This document shows, piece by piece, positions 1-12,172 of a DNA stretch of 64,000 nucleotides. The position numbers and the translations under genes are program-made. Source of the stretch: Trichopria drosophilae (Eukaryota; Arthropoda; Insecta; Hymenoptera; Diapriidae); the NCBI GenBank assembly GCA_030407085.1, contig CM059585.1:87248501-87312500 (forward strand), given 5' to 3'. Within the stretch, counting starts at the first letter, position 1, and each line of letters starts with the position of its first letter. The notes beneath the pieces are model-generated. The model was not told the origin of the DNA. It saw nothing but the letters and a program-made list of their open reading frames with translations, and ran no database searches.

Positions 1-2453
1 CAATGTTTTTTCTTATTCTAAGACCATTTCACCTTTTATTGCTGGTCATGATTTTATAGAATTGAATTTTCTTTTTCCAAAACCCAATATCTTCCATAGA
101 CCTAAAGTCACTCGCGACATGCGTAACTTCAATCTAGACAGATTTAATTTATTATTGAATTCCAATTTGGCACAGATTGACTGGTTTAACACCGAGATGA
201 ATTTTGCAATCAGTAGTCTTTCGGCCTCGATCACGACGGCTCTCAACTCAACCGCACCCTATCGCACGGTTATAATTTCTAATAAAAGAAAACCATGGGT
301 CGATGTAAATTTTCGCCACCTTATGATACAACGAGACAAATTGTATAAGTCAGCGAAGTCAACAGGTTCCGAAAATTTACTTAGAGAATATAAGGCAATG
401 CGGTCCAAAATCAACTTCAATCTATCACAAGCCCGTGAATCTTATGTGAGCAAAAAATTTGAACTTGCAAAAAGTCCCAAAGACCTATGGAACCATTTGA
501 AGAGTCTCGGCATTGTTCCTGACAATAGCAAATCCCCGCTTAAATATTTTTCGGCAGATACACTAAACATATTCTATGCAAACGTTTCCCGAACTCACTC
601 TCCTATTTCGTCTTCTCAATTTGACTCTCTTATTAAACCTTCCCGCTCTATAAATCTTGACCGTCCACTTTTCGTATTCGAACCACTTATCCCTTCGGAT
701 ATAGAGCGTGTGGTTAAGTCCTCAAACTCCAAATCCACTGGTGTTGATAGAATCAGCTCTACACATTTTTCCTTATGTGGTCGTATGATTATCACGCCAC
801 TATGTCAAATTTTCAATTCCTCATTGAAAACCTCACAATTTCCAGCGGCCTGGAAAAAAGCGCTTATTACCCCTCTCAGCAAAATAAAAGTCCCTTTATC
901 TCCTGCTGATACTCGTCCTATTGCCAACCTGTGTGAGGCTTCCAAGTATCTCGAGCGATGCGTTTACAACCAGCTTTCTGCCTATCTTCAAAAGCATAAT
1001 ATACTTGATAAATATCAATCGGGGTTTCGTGTTAACTTCAGTACTCAAACTGCTCTTCTAAACGTCCTTGATGATGTTCGTAGAGGTATTGATGGCCGTA
1101 TGGTAACAATTCTTGTTGTTTTTGACTTTACTAAAGCGTTCGACACGGTACCTCATTGCATCTTGATAAGAAAATTACGTGACATTGGATGTTCCATAGA
1201 AGTTCTTCGGTGGTTTCATAGTTACCTTACCGGCAGATCGCAAGCAATACTAAAAGAAGATGGCTGTCTCTCGGAATGGGCTACTACCACCTGCGGGGTC
1301 CCACAAGGATCTGTACTTGGACCTTTGCTCTTCTCTATATTCATCAATGACCTGAGCAATGTTCTAAAATATTGCAAGCATATGCTTTTCGCCGACGACG
1401 CACAAATATACTTACAATGCCCCGTTTCTGAACTTACTTGTAGTCTCGCGCTCATTGAACTTGACTCTCAATCCTTGTTTAACTGGGCGGAATGCAATGG
1501 TCTTTCCCTTAATGTAAGCAAAACTAAGGCTATGATTCTTGGCAGTTCATTCTTTATCAATTCGTTCGATCATAGTATACTCAAAAATGCCGTTCTAATT
1601 AATAATGAACCAATTCCTTTCGTACATTCGTTAAAAAACTTGGGGGTATGGATTACTCCAACCTTAAATTGGAAACTCCACATTACTAAAATAATCGCCA
1701 AAATCAACTCAGTGCTTTATTCGATCAAATTCCACCGCAAGTGTCTATCAACTAAACTTCGAAAGCAATTGGTCCAATCCCTGATTTTTCCTCATATAGA
1801 TTATGCTTGTTTAGTGTACTATGACCTTACAGACGAACAGAACATTATGCTCCAGAGAGCCATTAATTGCTGTATCCGTTTCATCTTTAACCTGCGTAGA
1901 GATGTGCGGATTTCACCGTACCGTGTTAACTTGAACTGGCTCACAGTTAGAAGCAGGCGCGAGTACTTCTTTGGTATCCTTATCGCAAAAATCTTGCATG
2001 GCCATGGTCCACAGTATCTGTTTGAAAAACTGGCGTTGACGGCCAATCAGCCCGACTTACGTCGCTCTGCACGTCGTGCAAATGCAAACACACTATCCAT
2101 TCCTTCCTTCCGTACCACTACATTCAATAACTCCTTCTCTGTGTCGGCCCCATATTTCTGGAACTCCTTACCTTACTCTATCACCTCTTCCTCAACCATT
2201 TCCAAAATAAAACTCGAACTCCGCGCTTTATTAATCAATAATGATGCTAGTGTAACTACTCTCGTAAGAGCACGACTGTAAATAACGGAATGCTTTCTTC
2301 TGTATACCCGAACAATTTAATTATCGTAGTTTAGTTTAATTTTAATTTAGTTTAAGTTACTTATAACTATCGAACTGTAATACATACATGTATATCTGCC
2401 CTTTGGGTCCGTCCCAGGGTTTCTTTAAATAAATAAATAAATAAATAAATAAA
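1..2453 (+). mobile_element. Non-LTR retrotransposon, 5' part beyond window edge
   Basis: A LINE-type element runs from the window edge through one long ORF (stop at 2279-2281), a short 3' UTR and a tail of about six AAAT/TAAA units at 2428-2453. The 3' UTR ends in GGGTCCGTCCCAGGG just before the tail, the style of 3' end seen in jockey-superfamily elements. The ORF is uninterrupted, so this is the youngest-looking LINE copy in the window. The target-site duplication cannot be checked because the left end is missing. Confidence 0.93.
2..2281 (+). CDS. Non-LTR reverse transcriptase ORF2 (C-terminal part)
   Basis: The frame is open from base 2, so the true start lies upstream of the window; the first in-frame TTG at 62 is not a likely start. 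The first residues contain a SPFIAGHD stretch, like the C-terminal histidine motif of an APE-type endonuclease, which would precede the reverse transcriptase. The palm motifs are clear: DFTKAFDTVPH encoded near 1124, the GVPQGSVLGPLLFSIFINDL block near 1298, and the catalytic FADDA at 1388-1402. The C-terminal tail has the usual FWNSLP block of jockey-like ORF2 proteins. There is no RNase H domain. No stop or frameshift is seen over about 760 codons, so the protein may be functional if the missing part is intact. The clade (jockey, CR1 or a relative) is inferred only from motif style. Confidence 0.92.
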   Translation, partial: NVFSYSKTISPFIAGHDFIELNFLFPKPNIFHRPKVTRDMRNFNLDRFNLLLNSNLAQIDWFNTEMNFAISSLSASITTALNSTAPYRTVIISNKRKPWVDVNFRHLMIQRDKLYKSAKSTGSENLLREYKAMRSKINFNLSQARESYVSKKFELAKSPKDLWNHLKSLGIVPDNSKSPLKYFSADTLNIFYANVSRTHSPISSSQFDSLIKPSRSINLDRPLFVFEPLIPSDIERVVKSSNSKSTGVDRISSTHFSLCGRMIITPLCQIFNSSLKTSQFPAAWKKALITPLSKIKVPLSPADTRPIANLCEASKYLERCVYNQLSAYLQKHNILDKYQSGFRVNFSTQTALLNVLDDVRRGIDGRMVTILVVFDFTKAFDTVPHCILIRKLRDIGCSIEVLRWFHSYLTGRSQAILKEDGCLSEWATTTCGVPQGSVLGPLLFSIFINDLSNVLKYCKHMLFADDAQIYLQCPVSELTCSLALIELDSQSLFNWAECNGLSLNVSKTKAMILGSSFFINSFDHSILKNAVLINNEPIPFVHSLKNLGVWITPTLNWKLHITKIIAKINSVLYSIKFHRKCLSTKLRKQLVQSLIFPHIDYACLVYYDLTDEQNIMLQRAINCCIRFIFNLRRDVRISPYRVNLNWLTVRSRREYFFGILIAKILHGHGPQYLFEKLALTANQPDLRRSARRANANTLSIPSFRTTTFNNSFSVSAPYFWNSLPYSITSSSTISKIKLELRALLINNDASVTTLVRARL

Positions 2454-4297
2454 TGTTAGTTTATTCGCATTAATGTAATAAATTGTACTGTTTGTTATGA
2501 GGGTTCTTCGGAGGGAGAGTTACTTTCGTGTTAATTTTAATATGTATCAAAATTTACAGAATGCCTTTTTTAGGTAGATTATTATTATTTATTATGGATA
2601 CATAAGGAAGACAAAAAATGTAAAGCGATCGCATAAGTTTTTTCAATGTTTCAATCTTCCGTTCATTGTTTTGTAAAACAAATTTATTTAATCGCAAGCA
2701 AAACAATAATAGTTCCAACCATTGCCATAGTAACACTTTTTGCAATGTGAATATGATTTTGGGTTAATTTTCTCAGTTAAAGACTGTTCGTGTACAGAAA
2801 ACTGAAATAGTTAACACTACTAACTAGAGAGGAGGAAGAGGAAGGCACAGCCATCGTTTTTAGTTAATTCTACTATCTAAATAGAGACCTCGACAAATTA
2901 GGTAGCCAAGCCTACTATTTAAATAGTAAGACCAACTAGAAACATAGTTGTGTCAGATAGGTTCACTCGTATTTTTGTCGTGTTTCTACGTTTGTAATAT
3001 GTCAAATAAATGTTGTAATCTACGCCACGTAATTTATGTTGAATGCTGTTTATGTGTAAGAATATATAACCAACTTTCTTGTATGAAAAATATTGTAAAT
3101 ACCAGTTTTATGTTAACCGATCCTAAAAACTGTTGTTACTGTTTAAATGTTCTTTACTTACTGTATTCCGAAATTATGTTACCATATATAGCACAATAAA
3201 TGCTCCGTTCATTGCAGTAATAAGAATGTTTTAAAATATTATTACAATTTTCTGTTAGTTCTCCCATGCTTGTTTTAACTGTTACTCTTATATTGACGTA
3301 CATTAAGTGCTTATGCGAGGTGGAGGGCTTTACCTATTTTCGTGAATTTTTTAAAAAGATCTTACAAGATTTGTATAATTTGTGTTTAATGCATATAAAT
3401 GTTCGATGTTTAAACTCTATTCTATGACAATTTCAAAGGAAAATTTAAAAAATTATCCGTTAAGAGTCTCGTGAAGCTAATCACTAAATAAGACTGCTCT
3501 TGCCGCAGTCATCATAACTCGTACAATTTGTATCTGAAATCACAAAAGGACCATTTTTCTATAAGTAGAGATTCTGCTAAATCATTGAATTGTTTGTTTA
3601 AATTTAATTTTTTTTAGTGTTTTTTTTTAAACATATCATTTTTGGTATCAATTTTGGCTTTTAAAATAAATTGTAATTAAAAAAAAAAAAAACTTTCGAT
3701 CATGGACAACATAAACAACGTCATATCAAAAGTGACATTTTTATGGTTATATAATAGTTATATTTTTTATGATACGGTTTATAAATAAAAAAAAAGACAA
3801 ATAATTATATTACTATATGGAAATAGATATCCATTTTTCCGATTTTTTAAATATTTTTTTTTTTATTTTTTGAAAAAATGAGGACCATACTCAATATATG
3901 AGGAATTACACAGAACTTTTAAAATTGTAAGTATTTGCATGAAAATCGTAGAAATATAGGTTAAATCGATTTGTATTATTGTGTTACTGAAACAAGACAA
4001 TTAGTATAATATCAGCAAATTTTTTGAGTACATCAGTAAAGATTATCGTCGTCTAACAAGAACAGAACATACTAACATTACAGATTTGTTTACGCGTATT
4101 CATTTGAATTTTTATTAGTTGGGGTCTATTAAAAAAGGTAAACCTTCGGATTAGACACTTGTTCGAAATTGCAAAATGTACGATATGTTTCAGATGTATT
4201 TTTGCCTCCTGATCACGAATATGACAATAAAAATCGGCGCTCAGCAAACCCTTGGCCGCCATCTTGAAAAAACCGTCAAAAAACGCGATTTTTTGCG
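2454..4297. other. Non-coding AT-rich stretch
   Basis: Only short chance openings and homopolymer A/T runs are seen (for example around 3600-3700 and 3780-3870). No exon, RNA gene or terminal repeat was recognised. Confidence 0.6.
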
Positions 4298-4516
4298 GTT
4301 TTTTGCATTTATATTGAAAAATACGAGTCTGACAAAAAAATGTGTTAAACAAAAAAGGTAGAGAATTGAATTCTCTATAAAAAAGGTTATATACATTTTT
4401 TTCCTAATCGCAATGGAAAGCCCGCAAAATAGCGATAAAAGTGACTAGTTATACGTTTGTGCGCCTTTAGCTAAGTTTCTCGCTAGTAAAGTGGATTTCA
4501 GTTTGCCTTATATGGG

Positions 4517-4569
4517 AGGTTAGGTTAGGTTAGGTTAGGTTAGGTTAGGTTAGGTTAGGTTAGGTTAGG
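4517..4569 (+). repeat. Interstitial (TTAGG)n array
   Basis: About ten perfect tandem copies of the pentamer TTAGG, the common arthropod telomeric repeat. It lies inside a foldback element with LINE-rich sequence on both sides, so it is interstitial and not a chromosome end. Confidence 0.95.
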
Positions 4570-4880
4570 CCTGGAATGTGTGGCCCTCTAATCACTAATG
4601 CGTAGACTTACGGGTGCTTGCGTGCTGGGGGGCTCCGCCCCCATACCCCCCTTTTTTATACTACCCTAACCTCTAACCAACAGATGTTCGTGATAATCAA
4701 ACAGACCTGGAATGTGTGGCCCTCTAATCACCAACGAGTATAGTTAGAGGTGCTTGCGTGCTGGGGGGCTCCGACCCCCTGAACCCCCCTTTTTATAGTG
4801 GTGTAACCTCCAACCAACAGGTGTTAGTGATAATCGAACGGGCATAAAGTGTGTGTCCTGTAATTACCAATGCGTGGACA
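4570..4880 (+). repeat. 136 bp GC-rich tandem repeat, two units plus decayed third
   Basis: Units begin with CCTGGAATGTGTGGCCCTCT at 4570 and 4706 (period 136 bp). Each contains GCTTGCGTGCTGGGGGGCTC and then a C-run. A diverged third copy starts near 4840. The repeat directly follows the TTAGG run, a subtelomere-like layout. Confidence 0.8.
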
Positions 4881-5060
4881 TAAGAGACGCAAGATCGTTA
4901 TTCTTAGGATTACCATCTTTCAGCGATATTTTACGGGCTTTCCATTGCGATTAGGAAAAAAATGTATATAACCTTTTTTTCAGAGAATTCAATTCTCTAC
5001 CTTTTTTATTTGACATATTTTTTTCTCAGACACGTATTTTTCAAGATAAATGCAAAAAAT

Positions 5061-6355
5061 TCTAAGAACTCTTCAACCTTAGCTTTTAAAAAGCTCATAG
5101 TTACGTCGTTACAATGATGTGGGGTAAAAACTAAAATTTAATCTTTCAATAGCTTCTTACATTATACACTAATTAGTACTTTTATTTGTTTTTTACAATT
5201 TTGTCTAAAATTTTACTTACAGATTTTGGTTTTGCAATGGGATTTTTGGAACTAGTCCTTTCATTATTTTTAGATAAATTATTTTTCTTATTTTTTGTGC
5301 ATACATTCGGGGCACTATTGGTAATGATCAACGTAATAAAAAACAGTTGTCACTTTGGGCTCACGTAACGTAATAACTATTAACGTCTCGCAGTTTCTGG
5401 CTCTTGCGTTTGAAGTTTTTCTTTTATTGGTTTTCCAATTTTTCTCATTTTTTGACTTTTCCCTAGTACTCTTTTTAAAATTCGCATTTGTTGACATTGC
5501 TACTCAAAAAAAAAACACCTTTCACTTGTAAAACACTCTCACATAAATTCACTCGTATTTTCTAATAACTTTTCCCACATATACTTTGTTTGATATAACA
5601 AATAAATATTGACAGAAATTATTGAAATTTTCAAAGTAATGTGACGTAACGCAAAAAATATCATTTCTATGCATTATTTTATGTTTTATTTTTATAAAGC
5701 GAACATTGGTCTACCATTAACAGGATTTCTTTAGTAAAATAACACAAAAATATTCATAAAATTAACTCTAAGAAAGGGGAAAATCTAAGGAGGAAACCCT
5801 GTTCAATTTAGCTGACGCAGAGCAGCCGTTGACAGGCTGGGCGCTTTATTAAATAATCGGTATTTTAGCCAATTTATAGTCGATTTATTTGAAACTTTCC
5901 AGAAAACTTCTTGAAATACTAAGGAACAAATGTCTCACTGGAAGTTTGTTCAACTCTAAACTTCCCTCGACACTTTTTATCCGGGGATCGACACGAGTGA
6001 GGTTACGGAACTGCTGTTATTAAAAAACAAAAATAATTAAATAATAACTGATTTCCACATTTGATATTACTTTATAGGCATGTACCAAATTTCAAACGAT
6101 TTCATCAATAATTGTCCAAAAAATGACGATTTATGTTTAAAAATGTAATTAAATTTACCGTTCCCAATTTTTGTAGTTTTTAATGTTTAATCTGAAAATT
6201 AATCGTCGTATAAACAATTTATTTAGTAGAAGTGATTCGGTTTATTATTTTCAACAGTTAAAGAAAATATCGAATTTCAAAAATTTTCATCTCTGATCGG
6301 CCAGGGAACTTCTATTTTCCGCTGTTCGAGCGTCGGGCGAGTTATTCGACGTAAG
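5061..6355. other. Non-coding stretch
   Basis: AT-rich sequence with no supportable gene. Openings of about 60 codons near 5186-5497 on both strands have no recognisable domain. The stretch around 6290-6350 is more GC-rich but nothing was identified. Confidence 0.55.
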
Positions 6356-6461
6356 GCCTCAATTTTGACCTCTGAATCTTGAATTCTTTTCAACTTCGAT
6401 TTTTATACGAAATACTTGAGTGAATTTGAAGGAAATAAAAGTGGCCTTTAGGCGTTTTGGG
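6356..6461. mobile_element. End fragment of the TTAA (piggyBac-like) MITE family
   Basis: The last ~105 bp match the right arm of the element at 21056-22311: CTCAATTTTGACCTCTGAAT, the TACGAAATACTTGAGT block, then a GGCGTTTTGGG end. TTAA follows at 6462-6465, the expected target site. The rest of the copy is missing. Confidence 0.72.
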
Positions 6462-6510
6462 TTAATAAATGTTATGTAAGGTGATAGATGGTAAACAGGA
6501 CAATGGCATA

Positions 6511-8802
6511 CCTTGGTAGAAATGGACGACGAGTACAGTAAGAGAGAAATTAAAGGTAGGGGAGGCGTGGGGTGTACCGCTCACCTAAGGAAAGTATCGC
6601 TTTTAATAAATGCATAAATAATTTTAGATTTGTTTAACGATTGAAATCGATTCTATAAAGCCCCGACAGTAATATACAAGAAGATCTGAATGTTTACTAA
6701 CGCTAACGTATTGAATTATAGAATTTAATAAATATCAAAGATCCAACAGTATCTCCTGTCAATGTGGGTAATACCGCTCACTAAATTTAAGTTGTTAAAC
6801 TTATTCATATACACTTAGAAACAATGTAATGAAAATGTAATGAAGATGTAATGAAGAAATATCAGTACAGGCAATGAAAATGGTAAAGAAGAATGGATTC
6901 AAATTAATGATTCATATATAATGAATGTACCTAACCTATGAAATTCAATGATATTATAAATCAATTTGTTGTTAACTCACTTGTGTACATTCAATGTATA
7001 TGATTAATTACAAGAAGTTCCATTTCAAATATCCATTATTTTAGTACTTTCTGTACATTTATTTGATCAACAATATGTGAAATATGCCATAAACTCTGTG
7101 AGCGGTGTTACCCACTAACGCGCCGCGTTGAAAAGTAATGAATAATTAAAAGTCAATGTTGTTTTTAGTAGTTTACCAAATACCATTTGGTAATTAACAG
7201 TACAACAAGTCTATTTGTTCATATTTTTCCCATTGGGTACTAGTAAAAAGATGGAAACCCGTATATTGTAAAGACCAATTCTTATCGTATTTATGTCAAC
7301 TACGTTACAAAACTTTCCAATTTTTTTTTAATCAACTTTTAGCAATAAACTATGTAAATTTTTTGTTGAAATTAGATTTTGACATAAAGTTCTTTAGTAA
7401 AAAAATATAAAAAATAATTTTAACTTAACGGAAGGTTGAGAAATATGAGTGAGCGGAATTACCCACTGAGCGGTACAACCCCCGCCTCCCCTACATAAAA
7501 AGTACGCTTCGTAAACGTTATGATAAGAGTACACGAAAAGTAGGTATACTTAAATGCCGCTTCCCGAAGTGTACAATAGGAGTACAATAAGCGTACAATA
7601 AGAGTGATTTTGGACATTAAGAGCGAACGTACGTACACTTAAATGTTGCTTACCAAAGTGCACAATTAGAGATTTTAATAAAAAATTTTATATTTTCTTA
7701 TTTTTAGTTTATTACTTAATTTTAATATTTTTTAAACTTTTTTTAAGATAAATAAATTATCTTAAAAAAAGCTGATCTCAAGCAGTCACCGATAGGTATC
7801 CGAGTATTGTTCCTCAACAAGGATGCTTTACGAGATCAACGACCGCGCGCGACACGGACCACTGGTATATCACTGTCGATCACTATTTATAACGTCATAT
7901 GATATTTGTGTTACTCGTTAAAATTAAAAAAAAATCTTAATTATCTCGAAAACGACAGGAGATACGCGAAATCTGATAAAATTTCGAGGGTTATTGAAAG
8001 GGGATTACCTCAAGCCGGTTAATACATTACATATTATATAAATTAATTTTGAAAATTTTGAAAACTTAAAAAAGAATACATTTTTTAGAAATGTGTACAT
8101 ATCCGAATGTCTTCAAACTTTCTCATAATCTACAAATGTGCGTACGTATTATGTATTTATAGTGTACAGGAAAAATGCATTTTGATGTGAAATAACGAAC
8201 ATGAATTTGTTTGCATTGTTCCGTACGGATGTTCTGAAGATTAATGCTATGAGTTCTGAGTAAAATATAAATATTTAATTCAAACTTGTACTTGTAGAAA
8301 AATTGAAAAACGACGCTCTATATTGCGGAAAAAGAAATAAATTAAAACTGCTAATTTTATTTGATATTTAATTTGTTGCATTCCCGCTCTCTAACCTTGC
8401 TGCTGGTGTTCGACAAGACTTGTTATATTCCTCATGTGTTTATATTTTTATATTAAGATCACTTGAACATGCTCTAATTTACAAAGCTTTAAAGTATACA
8501 GTTCTGAGTCATTTCTTTTTATAAAAGCGTTCTGAACGCTTTATTTAGCATATGAATGCATTAATTAATTCTTGACAAGAGGTGTACACTTACATCCGAT
8601 TAGAAAAATAAACCCTCGAAAAAAAATATTCGTACGCTTTATTTCATCTCGAATAACGATTCATTAAGTACACTCCCTTACGCCTCGTTTCATTCCTAAT
8701 AAGAATACGGTACACTTAAATATGACTATCAAAAGTGTACTCTTAAAAATCTACGCGTACCTTTCCCGTACATTTAAAGTGTACGCTTAATTTTTACCAG
8801 GG
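6511..8802. mobile_element. Possible TIR element interrupted by another element
   Basis: The left end CCTTGGTAGAAATGGACG (6511) resembles the inverted right end CCCTGGTAAAAATTAAGCG (ending 8802). The inside is rich in GTACACTTAAATG-like words near both ends (7540-7680 and 8700-8790). The 933 bp element at 6559-7491 lies within it, near the left end. No transposase ORF and no clear target-site duplication are visible, so the boundaries are tentative. Confidence 0.45.
6559..7491. mobile_element. TA-flanked MITE, ACCGCTCA family, copy A
   Basis: The terminal inverted repeats read GGGGAGGCGTGGGGTGTACC at the left and GGGGAGGCGGGGGTTGTACC on the opposite strand at the right, each running on into GCTCA. 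TA flanks both sides (6557-6558 and 7492-7493). The motif GTGGGTAATACCGCTCA recurs internally, direct near 6764 and inverted near 7100 and 7455. There is no ORF. The TA target fits the Tc1/mariner group, but that is inferred. Confidence 0.8.
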
Positions 8803-9573
8803 ATGGTCTTGTTTACTACCGAGATAGTTAATTTAACTATTTTTTGTCATTACGTGTTTTACTTTTGTAAAATAATTCCATTAACTTCTTCTCTCTGCGT
8901 TGGTAAGATATTGTAATAAGAATATTATTTCATTAACTCAGAGTTCAGTATATACGTTAATGTTGTATATTGAAATGTATTTAAATTATTCAATACCTTA
9001 CTTAATTCGATATTAAACGGTACGTTAGTCCGCCATTCAATTCAGTTTATATGAACTACAAATCATAAATCTATACAATTTCCTCTTGGAATGTATTTAC
9101 GGATTTAATCACTTCAATCGCAAAATTCCTAATTGAAATGATGGTATGATTCTGATCTATGAATACGAAGTACGTGCCTTTAAATTAAACTTTTCATTCG
9201 AAATTAAATTAAATTAAAACTATCGACAAAAATCATGATATCATTGAGATTTGCACATTTTGCAAACTTCGAACAAATTATAAAGCAAAAATTAAGAATG
9301 TGTCATACAATAAATGTTTAACATAATAATCGTATTGTTTTTGTTTTTTGTACAAACTATTTTGTTCATTATGAAACGGTATAAATCACTCATAGGAAAC
9401 GCTAAATTGCACGTCCTAGGTTTCTATGGTTGTCAGTGAAAATATACTTTAAGTCTGAAAATTATCACAGAACAATTAAATGTTATTATCACTTTAATAA
9501 ATAAGTTTGTATTCAATTAATATTTCACTCTTTACTAACTGTTGCTTAACCCCTTCTTTATGTACGACGTGTA
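8803..9573. other. Non-coding stretch
   Basis: AT-rich, no gene, RNA or clear repeat recognised. Confidence 0.55.
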
Positions 9574-12144
9574 TGGGAGGCGAGGGAGTACCGCTCACGT
9601 AAGGAAAGTGGCGTTTTTTGAAAATGCTATAATAATTTCAGATTTATTTAAAGAACGAAATCGATTCTTTAAAACCCAACGGTGATATGCAAAAACATCT
9701 GAATTTTTATTGGCACCAAACATATTGAATTACGGAATTTAATCAATTTTACCGAGCGAACAAGATTCCTGATTTTGTGGGTAATACCGCTCAGGGTGTT
9801 TCTAATACCGCTCAGCACACTGTCACCCAAATATCAGTCCCTCTAGTCACAGAGGAATACGTACATGTATTTATTATAAACAAAAAAAGTCTTTCGTTGT
9901 ACTAATTGTTTGTACCGAATCTATAAATAGAAATTTCATAATATTCGGGTCATTATGGTACGCTGTTTGTAAACAAATCTGACCTTTACTCCGAAAATTA
10001 CTTGTAGTGAAAAATTAATTGTAGTGAAAAATTGTATTGTGATACTTTTTTGTCTAGTATATTATTGGTTGCGTTTATATATGAATTTGAAACTCATAGT
10101 TTCACGAAATTCATGATTGAAGCCTTAAAAAAGTGTTTTTCAAACATAAATTACCAAGAACAAAATAAATAGAAACAAAACAGCGAGTCGAAAAAGGCGG
10201 CAGCAGTTACATTCTCGAACATTACATACACGAAAACTAAAAGATATACCACCAATTAAAAATCTGAATAAAATATTAGATTAAATTTGTCATAAAATAA
10301 CAATATTTAACGAAAAATAAAAAGGGTGCCCGGTGGTTAAAAATCGTTAAAAAAAAACAAAAAATTGATTTTTCATGCGTTTATTATTATTATATTTAAT
10401 TATAAATATTTTTTTCGAAAAATTCAAACTTTTCTACTGTAGCGTAGCAAATTTTTTCCAATTCCGATATAAACGCCGCCGAACTATAATTTTTCGAAAA
10501 AAGTTTGTGAAAATTTCATATGGCCGCCATTTTGAAAATATTCGGAATTTCGAAAAATCCCTTTACCACATTCATATGTATGCCAAGTACTAATGTTTCT
10601 GCAATTTTTAACAAAATCGGAGATGTGATGTCAGATCGTGATCGATTTGACTAAGAATGACTCGTAAGTATAATGCTTCAACTGTCGCAAATTAAATTTC
10701 GTTTCTTACTTATTTTCAAATTATATAGTTTAGACACATACATATACATTCAACATTGGCATTGTGTTTTCCTGTTCTTTTCCTGTTTCCTAAAAATTAA
10801 ATAAAAAAAAGCATAAACATTAATAGCTCGAGTAAATTGATGAGTGCACTTAAACAAAATTCGATTATATTACAAATAAATATGTTTTTGTTCTATTTCA
10901 GATATTCATTATTTTAACACCATCTATACATTTATTAGAAATAATATGTAAAAAATGACATAAACTTACTTGCTTTTTTACCTCGGCAACACTTTAATTG
11001 ACCCATATTATAGGTTAACGTGCCTCAGGTGTCTCTGTAGAACGTAAGGTATTACACTTTCTGAGCAGTGTTAGCCGCTAAGTGTTGAAAAATACTTAAT
11101 AATTATTGATCAAGGATGTTTCTACCAGTTTACAAAGTAGTATTTAGTAACGAAAAGTTCCACGGACCTATATTTTCATATTTTTCCCACAGGGAACTTT
11201 AAAAGCTAAAAACCTTATATCGTCGGCTTGGTGGAAAACCATACCATTACAGATTTGTTTTGTAAAACATTTGGTGGAATGAGTATAAAACATATCTATT
11301 CGGAGAAGCTGTTTGAATCATACCATTCCGGAGGACCATTACAGAACATACCATTTCGACTCTGAAACTTTTTTCTTCCGTTTTGGTAATACTGGACAGA
11401 AATTCATAAAGTTACGCATTTTTAAAAAGATGTGAGTATGTGGATGGTGTTATTTTTTTCTTAGCGACAAATGTACTAAAAATTTATTTATCTTGAACTA
11501 AAATAATCCAATCAGGACAAGCACGTGGGGAATGCTTGTTTGATTTCCTCCCGAAGGTTGAATATGATTTTTCTTCATGACACGAAGGAAAAGAAGTAAC
11601 TTTTACGTAGTGTAAAAGAGAAGGTTGAATTATTGCAGTTCAAGATAAATAAATTTTTAGTACATTTGTCGCCAAGATAAAAATAACACCATCCATATGA
11701 ACACATCTTTTTAAAAATTTGTAACTTTATAAATAATACTGTAACAGTATTACCAGCTTAAAACGGAAGAAAAAGTTTCAGAGTCGAAATGGTATGTTCT
11801 ATAATGGTCCGCTGGAACGGTATCATTCAAACAGCTTACCCGAATAGGTATGTTCTATACTCATTCCACGAAATGGTATGTTTTACAACACAAATCTGTA
11901 ATGGTATGGTTTTCCACTAAGCCGACGATATTATAAAGTCCAATTCTTATTTTTATTACGTTAAATAATTTTTTTCGTGATTTTTTTAATTGACTTTTTA
12001 CAATAAACAATTTAAATTCTTTATTGAAAATAGCTATTGGTATAAAGTTCTTCAGTAAAAAAATATAAAACAAATTTGTTTCATAATGGATACTGAGAAA
12101 CATGGCTGAGCGGTATTACCCACTAAGCGGTGCACCCGCCACCC
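9574..12144. mobile_element. ACCGCTCA-family element, copy B (longer, interrupted)
   Basis: The ends match copy A (6559-7491): GGGAGGCGAGGGAGTACCGC at the left and the inverted CACCGCTTAGTGGGTAATAC block at the right, with TA on both sides (9572 and 12145). Left (9574-9800) and right (10830-12144) portions align with copy A. About 900 bp in the middle (roughly 9850-10800) has no counterpart there, and a separate foldback element sits at 11221-11927. The repeated ACCGCTCA motif appears at 9775, 9806 and, inverted, near 11060 and 12105. No coding capacity is visible. Confidence 0.75.
11221..11927. mobile_element. Foldback element nested in copy B
   Basis: Arms of about 270 bp start CGTCGGCTTGGTGGAAAACC and end with its inverted match. 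Inside each arm ATACCATT/AATGGTAT words recur many times. Copy A keeps the empty site (CCCGTATATTGTAAAG near 7258-7273), which shows this to be an insertion. The duplication is ATAT or shorter; it cannot be resolved because flank and terminal repeat share bases. Confidence 0.82.
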
Positions 12145-12172
12145 TACACACGTCATGAAAAATTTGCATTAT

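Larger units (their letters stand above)
4298..5060. mobile_element. Foldback element with ~140 bp inverted arms and telomere-like core
   Basis: The left arm (about 4298-4440) and right arm (about 4918-5060) are inverted copies of one another with few mismatches. They share GGTAGAGAATTGAATTCTCT, GGTTATATACATTTTTTTCC and TAATCGCAATGGAAAGCCCG in the same order. The core of about 480 bp is much more GC-rich than its surroundings and holds a (TTAGG)n run and a 136 bp tandem repeat. No ORF is present, so it would be a non-autonomous foldback transposon or an inverted duplication around a telomere-like insert. The target-site duplication could not be fixed. Confidence 0.8.

Noticed and set aside
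4517..4569. True telomere end
   Set aside because: The array is only about ten units and has unique and transposon sequence on both sides.
6511..8802. Confident naming of the outer element's superfamily
   Set aside because: End similarity is modest and no target-site duplication or transposase is visible.
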